Positions 7,712 to 13,024 of a DNA stretch of 20,825 bases are shown here, piece by piece (position 1 is the first letter of the stretch; each line of letters begins with the position of its first letter). Source of the DNA: a bacterium (GTDB taxonomy: Bacteria; Omnitrophota; Gorgyraeia; Gygaellales; UBA12090). The notes below the pieces were generated by a model. That model was not told the origin of the DNA. It saw only the letters and a list, made by a program, of their open reading frames with translations, and did no database searches. Location: positions 1-20,825 of the forward strand of contig SCPY01000166.1 of the NCBI GenBank assembly GCA_004299495.1. The letters are read 5' to 3'. The translations under genes were made by a program, and so were the position numbers.

Positions 7712-7713
7712 AT

Positions 7714-8121
7714 ATGTCTGCTCGGGAGATTAAAATCAGACAAGAAGATAGATCCGCAGCTAAGGATTATTTAAAGAAGGCGGCGGATAATTATGAGCAA
7801 ATGCTACTTGCATTTAACGCATCAAACTGGAATGCGGCAGCGACCTTAGCTGTTCAATGCGCGATTTCCTCTGCAGACGCGGTTTGCGTTTACGGAAAAG
7901 GCGTGCGTTCAATTTCGCAAGATCACTTTGATGTTTGTGATCTGGTGGCTGGGTTGCCGCTCGAAGGCGCTGAAGAAAAATACAGGCAGTTACGCAAAGT
8001 CATCGCCCGTAAAAACCTTGTCCAATACGAATGCCGCAGCATCAATAAATCAGATGCGGATGAAATGGTTAAAGTAACGGCAAGATTTTATCAATGGGTA
8101 AGGGAGACAATCGGCGGATAA
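7714..8121 (+). CDS. HEPN-domain protein, partner of the nucleotidyltransferase
   Basis: A 135-residue, mostly helical protein starting 2 nt after the nucleotidyltransferase stop. The pattern AAKDYLKKAADNYEQMLLAF, NWNAAATLAVQCAISSADAV, DHFDVCDLV and a late Arg-rich segment (RKVIARKNLVQYECR, about 94-108) followed by DADEMVKVTARFYQWV is that of HEPN proteins encoded with MNT nucleotidyltransferases. Many HEPN toxins are RNases with an R-x(4-6)-H motif. Here the equivalent stretch is RKNLVQY, with Gln where His is expected, so RNase activity is doubtful; several HEPN subfamilies lack this His. HEPN proteins can also serve as nucleotide-binding partners. Confidence 0.75.
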   Translation: MSAREIKIRQEDRSAAKDYLKKAADNYEQMLLAFNASNWNAAATLAVQCAISSADAVCVYGKGVRSISQDHFDVCDLVAGLPLEGAEEKYRQLRKVIARKNLVQYECRSINKSDADEMVKVTARFYQWVRETIGG

Positions 8122-8160
8122 CCTAGTTAAGTATAAAAGGTACTCTGGCGACACAAAAAA

Positions 8161-8529
8161 ATGATTTGGGATAAACTTGCTGAACGCAGAACGTTAAAGA
8201 ACTCAGACAGCAAATATCTATACCGCGGCCTTCGCGAAGAAGAAGTCGATGCAGGCATTAAACTTATTGCGAAGGGGATCCGGACTTTTGAAGATTTAAA
8301 ATTATGCGTTGCCAAAACATCTGGTATTTATGATTTTGAAAATTTAGGACCGATGATAACTACATCAGATCACATCAATGGATTACCAACATCTGGCGTT
8401 TCAACATCCACAAGAAAAGAAGTGGCCATTGGCTATGCCTTGTCCTCTCCTACAGGAAAACAATATGTGGTAACCATTAATAGAGCGAAGGCGAAGTCGC
8501 TAGGAATAAAAGAAATTGTAGTAAAATAA
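8161..8529 (+). CDS. ADP-ribosyltransferase-like ORF, N-terminal part ending at an in-frame TAA
   Basis: A 122-residue ORF 39 nt after the HEPN gene. It has features of R-S-E type ADP-ribosyltransferase folds: KYLYRGLREEEV (candidate Arg), then TSGVSTSTRKEVAIGYA (candidate STS motif), then a strand-like YVVTINRAK. The third motif, an acidic ExE-like strand, is missing before the stop. It is found in the same frame directly after the TAA at 8527-8529 (see next entry). The family call rests on these motifs only; no exact family is recognised. There is no strong Shine-Dalgarno before the ATG. It may be a toxin module cotranscribed with the MNT/HEPN pair. Confidence 0.55.
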   Translation: MIWDKLAERRTLKNSDSKYLYRGLREEEVDAGIKLIAKGIRTFEDLKLCVAKTSGIYDFENLGPMITTSDHINGLPTSGVSTSTRKEVAIGYALSSPTGKQYVVTINRAKAKSLGIKEIVVK

Positions 8530-8640
8530 ATTTTGCCTCTATGGGTAATACAGAAACCCGATGACGAGGAAGTTATTTTGATCTCTGGCGAAGGATTCTT
8601 TCCAGAAGAAGTAATAGAAAAATACGAAGAATCAAATTGA
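8530..8640 (+). pseudogene. In-frame continuation of the ART-like ORF beyond the TAA
   Basis: Reading on in the same frame after the TAA gives 36 residues to a TGA at 8638-8640: ILPLWVIQKP, then DDEEVILISGEGFFPEEVIE and KYEESN. The segment DDEEVILISG matches the place and character of the catalytic-Glu strand of ADP-ribosyltransferases, which the upstream ORF lacks. The simplest reading is one gene (8161-8640, about 159 residues) broken by a single nonsense codon. Readthrough or a sequence error at 8527-8529 are alternatives. Confidence 0.55.
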
Positions 8641-8692
8641 AATGCTAAAATCGAATCGGAGTCTTAACCCAAACGAAAGGAAATGAGGAGTG

Positions 8693-9097
8693 ATGAGATT
8701 TAGAGAGATTTCTATAGATGATAAGCTTAAGATTAGGAAAGAGAGGAGACGATTCTTTTGGTTTCTCTTAGGTGTTTTAGCATCTACAAATATTTACCAC
8801 TTTATTTTTTATCCTAACCGTACTCCCAACATGGAATTAATGGGTGAAGAGTCGGGCAAGGCAATCGCAATCATTTTAATATTGCTAGGAATTTCTAGCG
8901 CAGTAGTAAGCGCTATTGCCTTGAAGAAAGTAACAAGGCTTATTTATCAGAATCCGCGCAAATATTTCATTCTTTATTTCGCGCTAATCCTATTTGGTTT
9001 TGCAATTGGTATTGCTCTTTGGATCGCCGTTATTATCATCGGCTTGGAGACTAAGAAAGTGCTAAAGCCTCAGGGAGCCATTGGCCCAAATAAATAA
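8693..9097 (+). CDS. Small membrane protein, three predicted TM helices
   Basis: A protein of 134 residues from the ATG at 8693; a GTG at 8690 is an alternative start. A charged N-terminus (DDKLKIRKERRR) is followed by three hydrophobic segments at about 22-41, 57-77 and 92-118. Purine-rich AAAGG (8676) and AGGAG (8686) lie upstream. I do not recognise a family. It sits in the AT-richer accessory block without clear partners; it could be a membrane component of the island's toxin or defence cargo, but nothing in the sequence shows it. Confidence 0.65.
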   Translation: MRFREISIDDKLKIRKERRRFFWFLLGVLASTNIYHFIFYPNRTPNMELMGEESGKAIAIILILLGISSAVVSAIALKKVTRLIYQNPRKYFILYFALILFGFAIGIALWIAVIIIGLETKKVLKPQGAIGPNK

Positions 9098-9135
9098 AAC
9101 CACCTTTGCCACGGCGGAGGGTCATTTTGAAATTA

Positions 9136-9170
9136 CAAGAGGAAGGCCTGGAAAATCACTCTGACCCCTT
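9136..9170 (+). repeat. Solo copy of a 35-bp RAYT-element end
   Basis: These 35 bases are identical to 10233-10267, the right end of the RAYT derivative. They end in the CACTCTGACCCCTT motif, which is the inverse of the left end GGGGTCAGAGTGA. This copy has no partner left end nearby. It is immediately upstream of the HNH gene. Confidence 0.85.
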
Positions 9171-9192
9171 TTTTTCTTAGGTTTTTAATTAG

Positions 9193-9870
9193 ATGACTAT
9201 GACAAAAGAAGATTTTAAATTTGATATCAACGCTAAAAGGATCAGGCTAACTGATGACGAGGCATTATCATCAGTCAAAAAATATGCAGAGAAGGTAAAT
9301 TTTAGATATTTTCCATCTACCGAATATGACACATGGAAAGGGAAGAAGGGGCATTCATCAACGATTATTCAAAGGTTTGGTTCATGGAAAAAAGTTTTGC
9401 TATTACTTGGAATTGAAGGCGGTAGAGAGCATTATACACCAGGACAGTTGGTTGAGAATTTAGAAAATATCTGGAGACACCTAGGTTTCCCGCCCGGGAA
9501 AAGGCAGATTAGTAAATACGGTCAGAAAATATCAGAAAGCCCTTATAAACAAATTTGGGGGAGCGTCCGTTCCGCTTGCCAATTTTTAGCCAAATACCAC
9601 GAAGGAAAGATAACAAAAGAAGAGCTTTTAGCAGGCAATGTTTCATCTAACAAAAGACATTCCATTCCGTTAAAAGTCAGATGGGAAGTATTAAAACGGG
9701 ATAATTATACATGCAAGAAGTGCGGCAGGAGCCCGTCATTAGATCACAAAGTACGGCTAGAGGTAGACCATAAGCATCCTGTTTTAAAAGGCGGTCAAGA
9801 TGATATAGAAAATTTACAAACTTTATGCTGGGAGTGTAACCAAGGTAAAAAGAACAGAGATAAGGTTTAG
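9193..9870 (+). CDS. HNH endonuclease with N-terminal homing-associated repeats
   Basis: A 225-residue protein. Two copies of a DNA-binding repeat of the type found with HNH homing nucleases are visible (about 35-75, with RYFPSTEYD...IIQRFGSWKKVL, and about 85-140, with WRHLGFPPGK...IWGSVRSACQFL). A complete C-terminal HNH domain follows: RWEVLKRDNYTCKKCG, LEVDHKHPVLKGGQDDIENL, CWECNQGKKNR. Zinc ligands would be Cys174, Cys177, Cys212 and Cys215; catalytic His193 follows Asp192, with Asn207 and Asn216. All are present, so it is probably active. It lies between two identical RAYT-end repeats (9136 and 10233). It may be a free-standing homing-type nuclease or defence nuclease. Confidence 0.85.
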   Translation: MTMTKEDFKFDINAKRIRLTDDEALSSVKKYAEKVNFRYFPSTEYDTWKGKKGHSSTIIQRFGSWKKVLLLLGIEGGREHYTPGQLVENLENIWRHLGFPPGKRQISKYGQKISESPYKQIWGSVRSACQFLAKYHEGKITKEELLAGNVSSNKRHSIPLKVRWEVLKRDNYTCKKCGRSPSLDHKVRLEVDHKHPVLKGGQDDIENLQTLCWECNQGKKNRDKV

Positions 9871-9872
9871 CA

Positions 9873-10031
9873 ATGTCATTCAATCTAAAATATATTATTA
9901 CCGAAAAAATTTTAAGTAACCTCACAGCTATTGCGGCAGCGAGAGAGGTTATTGAACAGGCGCATTTGGTGCCGAAATGGAAATTAAGGCGGCAGGCCTT
10001 GCTCCGCAATACCCATTTAAAAATGCTGTAG
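9873..10031 (+). pseudogene. Fic-family protein, N-terminal remnant
   Basis: A 52-residue ORF two bases after the HNH stop: MSFNLKYIITEKILSNLTAI, then AAREVIEQAHLVPKWKLRRQ and ALLRNTHLKML. The pattern (helix, then IL..L..I..AR..IE.A.L.P.W...LR..A..R..H) matches the N-terminal region that precedes the Fic domain in many Fic/DOC AMP-transferases. The catalytic HPFxxGNGR region is absent. The frame stops just before the 12-bp inverted repeat and the right direct repeat, so the gene appears cut off at the island edge. Confidence 0.45.
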
Positions 10032-10035
10032 GTCA

Positions 10036-10062
10036 AGCGTCAAGGTTTTCAACCTTGACGCT
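10036..10062. repeat. 12-bp perfect inverted repeat overlapping the right direct repeat
   Basis: AGCGTCAAGGTT (10036-10047) and AACCTTGACGCT (10051-10062) form a perfect 12-bp stem with loop TTC. The right arm is part of the 15-bp repeat that also abuts tRNA-Gln. It may be a recombinase site or a junction formed by two inverted copies. Confidence 0.8.
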
Positions 10063-10064
10063 CA
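10050..10064 (+). repeat. Right copy of 15-bp direct repeat (attR-like)
   Basis: CAACCTTGACGCTCA is identical to 6921-6935. It marks the point where the AT-rich block with the Fic remnant ends and the RAYT derivative starts. Confidence 0.5.
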
Positions 10065-10072
10065 TGAGTAAA

Positions 10073-10267
10073 AAGGGGTCAGAGTGAATTTTATTGGCAG
10101 ATAGCCATAGCGTTATTATGATATGGCTATGCCCAGGCAGCCAAGGTTTAAAAGGATAGGGACATTATGGGAAGACAGGTTTAAAAGCAGTTTGATAAGC
10201 AAAGACGAATACCTCCTTGCCTGCAGTAAGGCCAAGAGGAAGGCCTGGAAAATCACTCTGACCCCTT
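10073..10267 (+). mobile_element. Internally deleted RAYT/IS200-like element with inverted ends
   Basis: The left end AAGGGGTCAGAGTGAATTTT (10073-10092) and the right end around AAAATCACTCTGACCCCTT (10249-10267) are near-perfect inverted repeats. Just inside the left end is a 9-bp stem, ATAGCCATA/TATGGCTAT, with a 12-nt loop (10101-10130). The interior carries only a fragment of the transposase, so the element is about 195 bp and could move only in trans. REP-associated tyrosine transposases recognise hairpins next to such ends. Confidence 0.65.
10123..10232 (+). pseudogene. RAYT (Y1 transposase) remnant
   Basis: The frame from ATG 10123 gives MAMPRQPR, like the start of REP-associated tyrosine transposases. 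It jumps directly to FKRIGTLWEDRFKSSLIS and DEYLLAC, which in intact proteins lies in the C-terminal half (GTLW..RFKSSL...DEYLL.C). The HUH and tyrosine catalytic regions between them are missing. The frame then runs into the element's right end and out to 10308. It is a deletion remnant, not a functional gene. Confidence 0.7.
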
Positions 10268-10294
10268 ATTCCTTCCCAAAAGGGAGTTTCCCGG

Positions 10295-11128
10295 ATGTAT
10301 CAATTTGAAAAAAATAACCCCATAGTAATCGCCGACTTCAAATGGGCGGGGAAATTAGGCCCGCTTGAGATAAAATCCCCCTGCAACGAGTGTGACGTCG
10401 TAACGAATATGCTGACGCGAATGATAGAGGAAGACTTCAAGGGGAAGAATGTCGTTCTCGAGGTTAAGCCCTGGCTGAATAGCGCGTTTTATTGCCTGGC
10501 CAAAGGGGCCTGGCATGCGCCCATCATTATCGTAAACGGGAAAATGTTTTTCCAGTTCAGCGAAAAGAAGGCGTATTTTGGCCGAAGCGAATTGATAAAA
10601 CTGGTAAACGGCCTTCTGGCAAAACAGGCAACCGTCGCGGCCGAGGCAATCCGGGAGATGGAGCATAAACACATCAGCTTAAGCTACAATCGGATAGACG
10701 ATTTCATCTTCGCGGGAAATAATTTATGCTGTCAGTCGCAGTTTGACAATGAACTTCTTTCTAAGGGCATATATGCCGACATATCCCTTGAGGCAGAAAG
10801 AATGGACAACCCCAGGGGAGTAAGATATTTTTTCTGGTTTCCCTGGAAAGAAGATACCGCGCCATCTGCTGAATTAATGAACCTGGCCTTGCGGGTAGTG
10901 GATAATTTAATCGGCCAAAAAATAAAAATGTATGTGCACTGCCGCAACGGCCACGGCAGGACAAGCACTTTTTTGCTGTCTTACTTTATGCGCAAGAACA
11001 ATATCGGCCTTGAGCAGGCATTTGCCATATTAAAGGAAAAAAGGCCCTCGGGCCATGTCAATGAGGCACAAAAATATTTTCTTCAGGAATTTGAGAAAGA
11101 AATTAAGGTAACTAAGCAGTCATTGTAA
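10295..11128 (+). CDS. Thioredoxin-like domain fused to dual-specificity/tyrosine phosphatase
   Basis: A 277-residue protein with two domains. The N-terminal part (about 8-115) has a CxxC motif (Cys30-NE-Cys33) and, near 75, APIIIVNGKMFFQF, as in thioredoxin folds (cis-Pro before a central strand). The C-terminal part (about 125-270) is a dual-specificity/tyrosine phosphatase: ISLSYNRIDDFIFAGN, a P-loop YVHCRNGHGRTST with nucleophile Cys216 and Arg222, and Asp187 in FPWKEDTAP as candidate general acid. GGGAG at 10282-10286 is a suitable ribosome site for the ATG at 10295. No signal peptide, so it is probably cytosolic. The phosphatase Cys is redox-sensitive in this family; a fused CxxC domain could report or reverse its oxidation, which is an inference. 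Confidence 0.8.
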   Translation: MYQFEKNNPIVIADFKWAGKLGPLEIKSPCNECDVVTNMLTRMIEEDFKGKNVVLEVKPWLNSAFYCLAKGAWHAPIIIVNGKMFFQFSEKKAYFGRSELIKLVNGLLAKQATVAAEAIREMEHKHISLSYNRIDDFIFAGNNLCCQSQFDNELLSKGIYADISLEAERMDNPRGVRYFFWFPWKEDTAPSAELMNLALRVVDNLIGQKIKMYVHCRNGHGRTSTFLLSYFMRKNNIGLEQAFAILKEKRPSGHVNEAQKYFLQEFEKEIKVTKQSL

Positions 11129-11149
11129 CCATAAAAAGAGGAGGTGGAG

Positions 11150-11275
11150 ATGAAAAAGTTATTATTGGCTGTACTTATCTGCGCAGTCGCGGGTTTTGGC
11201 CTTATGGGCTGCGGCAAAAAGGCAGGCCATGAGCATCCGGCTGGCCACGAACATTCGACAGAGCATCCTCAATAA
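11150..11275 (+). CDS. Small histidine-rich lipoprotein
   Basis: A 41-residue ORF with an excellent Shine-Dalgarno (AGGAGGTG, 11139-11146). The signal peptide MKKLLLAVLICAVAGFGLMG is followed by the lipobox Cys21. The short mature part is CGKKAGHEHPAGHEHSTEHP plus Q, with five His in HEHP/HEHS-type repeats. The His/Glu tail could bind metal ions (Zn, Cu, Ni) at the membrane; this is inferred from composition. It lies between the phosphatase fusion and the transglutaminase-like gene, probably cotranscribed. Confidence 0.75.
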   Translation: MKKLLLAVLICAVAGFGLMGCGKKAGHEHPAGHEHSTEHPQ

Positions 11276-11288
11276 GGATTTATAAACA

Positions 11289-12635
11289 ATGCTCGGGAAA
11301 TTTTCTTTCCGCCGCTATATAAATATAGCGGCGGTTGTTGCGGCTGTTTTTGCTTTTGCGTACGGCAAAGCAACGGCTGAAGACGCGCCCTCTTCGAACG
11401 CGGTAACCGCGGATATTCAGGCCGGCATAGAAAAACATATTGAGGAAGAAACCTCGCGGGGAGGGGGTTACTTTAAATTTACTTCCGCGGGCAGGGAGTA
11501 TGCTTTTAAGTTGGTGCGCGTACACACCGAATACCTGGCTAATCTAGGGGCCCGTAAGCACTTTGCCTGCGTGGATTTGGTGGATACCTCCGGAGACGTG
11601 TATGATGTAGATTTTTTTCTTTCCGGCGACCCCGGGGCAATGGCCGTAACCGAAACCACCCTGCACAAACGTAACGGCATACCCTTTTACGCCTGGGAAG
11701 AAGATAAAAAGGGCGCATGGAAACGCGTGCCGATAAAAGGCGCTCCCTTAAAGCTGCTTGGCGTAATCAGGGGCCGTGACAATTTTGAATTCCACTACAG
11801 GGTAAAGCTACCATCTATAACCAATGCCGGACGGCTCTGGATTCCCTACCCGCAGACAGACGCGTTTCAGAAAGTTGAGCTGATTAGCATCAACGCCTCA
11901 ATAAATTACCGCACATTAGATGAAACCAAATATGGGAATAAGGTTTTTTTCTTTGAGCTCACCCCAAAAGACAGCGCGAAGACTATTGATATCCGCTATC
12001 GCGTGCAGAGAAGCGAAAAGCCGGCGTATGCCGCGCCGGATGATGACCCGCAAAGGTACCTTGAGCCGGACATCCTCGTCCCCACAGATAAAAATTTTGA
12101 GGAGATTGCTCAAGCCATTACTAAAGGCAAGAAAGGCATCCTGGTGCGCGCCCGCGCCCTCTATGATTATATCATTGACAGCATGCGCTATATGAAATAC
12201 GGCTCCGGATGGGGCAAGGGAGACGCTGCCTATGCCTGCAACATACGCACAGGAAACTGCACTGATTATCACTCTTTCTTTATTTCCCTGGCAAGGGCAG
12301 CAGGCATCCCGGCGCGTTTTGCTATCGGAGCGGCAATCCCCTCGGAACGCGACAACAGCGGAATAGACGGATACCACTGCTGGGCTGAGTTTTACGCGGA
12401 AGGCAAATGGTATCCGGTGGATATTTCAGAGGCGGATAAATACTCGGGCCTTGCCACCTATTACTTCGGCCATCACCCGGCAAACCGTTTAGAATTGAGC
12501 CGGGGACGCGACCTTACGGTTGATCCGGGGCCTGCCTCAGGGCCGATTAATTTTCTTGCCTATCCGGTATTGGAAATAAACAATGACCCGGTCAAGATTG
12601 TGCCTGAGTTTTCTTTCACCCGAAAGAAAAAATAA
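11289..12635 (+). CDS. Exported transglutaminase-like (papain-fold) protein
   Basis: A 448-residue protein with an N-terminal signal sequence (charged start, hydrophobic about 12-26, likely cut near ATA-ED). An N-terminal domain of unclear family spans about 45-150. RLWIPYPQTDAFQKV, common upstream of bacterial transglutaminase cores, follows. The core has TGNCTDYHSFFISLARAAGI with Cys324, GYHCWAEFY with His363, and WYPVDISEADK with Asp378, so the Cys-His-Asp triad is complete. Such proteins act as periplasmic peptidases or peptide/protein cross-linkers; the substrate is unknown. The ribosome site AAGGA overlaps the end of the His-rich lipoprotein gene. Codons 7-16 coincide with a perfect 11-bp hairpin (11309-11334). 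Confidence 0.85.
   Translation: MLGKFSFRRYINIAAVVAAVFAFAYGKATAEDAPSSNAVTADIQAGIEKHIEEETSRGGGYFKFTSAGREYAFKLVRVHTEYLANLGARKHFACVDLVDTSGDVYDVDFFLSGDPGAMAVTETTLHKRNGIPFYAWEEDKKGAWKRVPIKGAPLKLLGVIRGRDNFEFHYRVKLPSITNAGRLWIPYPQTDAFQKVELISINASINYRTLDETKYGNKVFFFELTPKDSAKTIDIRYRVQRSEKPAYAAPDDDPQRYLEPDILVPTDKNFEEIAQAITKGKKGILVRARALYDYIIDSMRYMKYGSGWGKGDAAYACNIRTGNCTDYHSFFISLARAAGIPARFAIGAAIPSERDNSGIDGYHCWAEFYAEGKWYPVDISEADKYSGLATYYFGHHPANRLELSRGRDLTVDPGPASGPINFLAYPVLEINNDPVKIVPEFSFTRKKK
11309..11334 (+). repeat. 11-bp perfect hairpin near the 5' end of the transglutaminase-like gene
   Basis: CCGCCGCTATA (11309-11319) and TATAGCGGCGG (11324-11334) pair perfectly around loop TAAA. The stem lies 20-45 nt after the start codon, inside the signal-peptide coding region, where a stable mRNA hairpin could slow translation. 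Confidence 0.85.
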
Positions 12636-12648
12636 TCGCCCCGCCGCC

Positions 12649-12676
12649 TTGACACCGGCTAATTCTATGGTATACT
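12649..12676 (+). promoter_or_regulatory. Promoter for the riboswitch-pilin transcript
   Basis: Consensus -35 TTGACA (12649-12654), 16-nt spacer, -10 TATACT (12671-12676). The start would fall near 12683, some 10 nt before the riboswitch. It lies 14 nt after the transglutaminase-like stop. Confidence 0.75.
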
Positions 12677-12690
12677 TTAGTTGACAATTT

Positions 12691-12845
12691 GGATGACTGA
12701 AAAGGGCAAACCATTCGTAAGGATGGGACGGGTGACCCAAAACCTGGCTTTAAGAATATGTCTTCATCTTTAAAAGCTATTCTAAGGCCGCAAAGCTAAC
12801 AGGGCCCGTTACCCAAAGAGGGTAGCGAGGCAGCCAGTTGCCAGT
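12691..12845 (+). promoter_or_regulatory. Cyclic dinucleotide (GEMM-I / c-di-GMP-I type) riboswitch aptamer
   Basis: Hallmarks of the GEMM-I aptamer are present in order: AGGGCAAACC (12703-12712), hairpin CCATTC-GTAA-GGATGGG, ACG (12728-12730), then CAAAGC (12791-12796) and the 3' half GGTAGCGAGGCAGCC (12821-12835). P1 can form from GACTG (12695-12699) and CAGTT. Between ACG and CAAAGC, which are contiguous in the textbook Vc2 aptamer, about 60 nt are inserted; they can fold as a long hairpin (GGCTTTA-GAATA with TATTCTAAGGCC). The G in AGGGC that aligns with Vc2 G20 is kept, which favours c-di-GMP over cAMP-GMP, though this is not decisive. It sits between a strong promoter and a terminator ahead of a type IV pilin gene, where such switches are well known. 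Confidence 0.82.
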
Positions 12846-12848
12846 AAG

Positions 12849-12867
12849 CGGAAAAGAATCTTTTCCG
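12849..12867 (+). other. Small hairpin between aptamer and terminator
   Basis: CGGAAAAG (12849-12856) and CTTTTCCG (12860-12867) form a perfect 8-bp stem with loop AAT; flanking GTA and TAC can extend it. It may belong to the expression platform. Confidence 0.65.
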
Positions 12868-12873
12868 TACTCG

Positions 12874-12963
12874 ACCTATTCTTCGCCCCATAAAACATAA
12901 GGGGAGGCATATGATGCCTGCCTGCCGGTAAGGCAGGCCCGATGGAGAATAGGTTTTTTATTT
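12874..12963 (+). terminator. Compound intrinsic terminator of the riboswitch expression platform
   Basis: ACCTATTCT (12874-12882) pairs perfectly with AGAATAGGT (12946-12954), followed directly by a run of T with one A (12954-12963). Two inner hairpins lie in the loop, one from GCCCC/GGGG (12885-12904) and one from GCCTGCC-GGTAA-GGCAGGC (12920-12938). It lies between the aptamer and the pilin gene, so ligand binding probably decides between termination and readthrough. The direction of control is not evident. Confidence 0.75.
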
Positions 12964-12986
12964 GCAAGCAAAAATGCTTGACAAAT
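12960..12986 (+). other. Hairpin immediately upstream of the pilin ribosome site
   Basis: ATTTG-CAAGCA (12960-12970) pairs with TGCTTG-a-CAAAT (12975-12986) with loop AAAA and one bulged A. It overlaps the end of the terminator T-run and lies 26 nt before the pilin Shine-Dalgarno. It could protect the 5' end of a processed pilin mRNA. Confidence 0.5.
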
Positions 12987-13024
12987 AAGTGAAATAGTGT
13001 TATTTATAGCAAAGGAGGTGAAAG

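Noticed and set aside
10123..10308. Intact 61-residue gene
   Set aside because: It joins the start and a late segment of a RAYT transposase and then runs through the element end; it is a deletion remnant.
12609..12630. TTTTCTTTC/GAAAGAAAA inverted repeat as terminator of the transglutaminase-like gene
   Set aside because: It is AT-rich, overlaps coding sequence and is followed by A-rich sequence, not a T-run.
12978..13006. Second promoter before the pilin (TTGACA, 17 nt, TATTTA)
   Set aside because: The -35 is perfect, but the -10 matches poorly and transcription would start inside the Shine-Dalgarno, leaving no usable leader; the TTGACA also lies in a hairpin.
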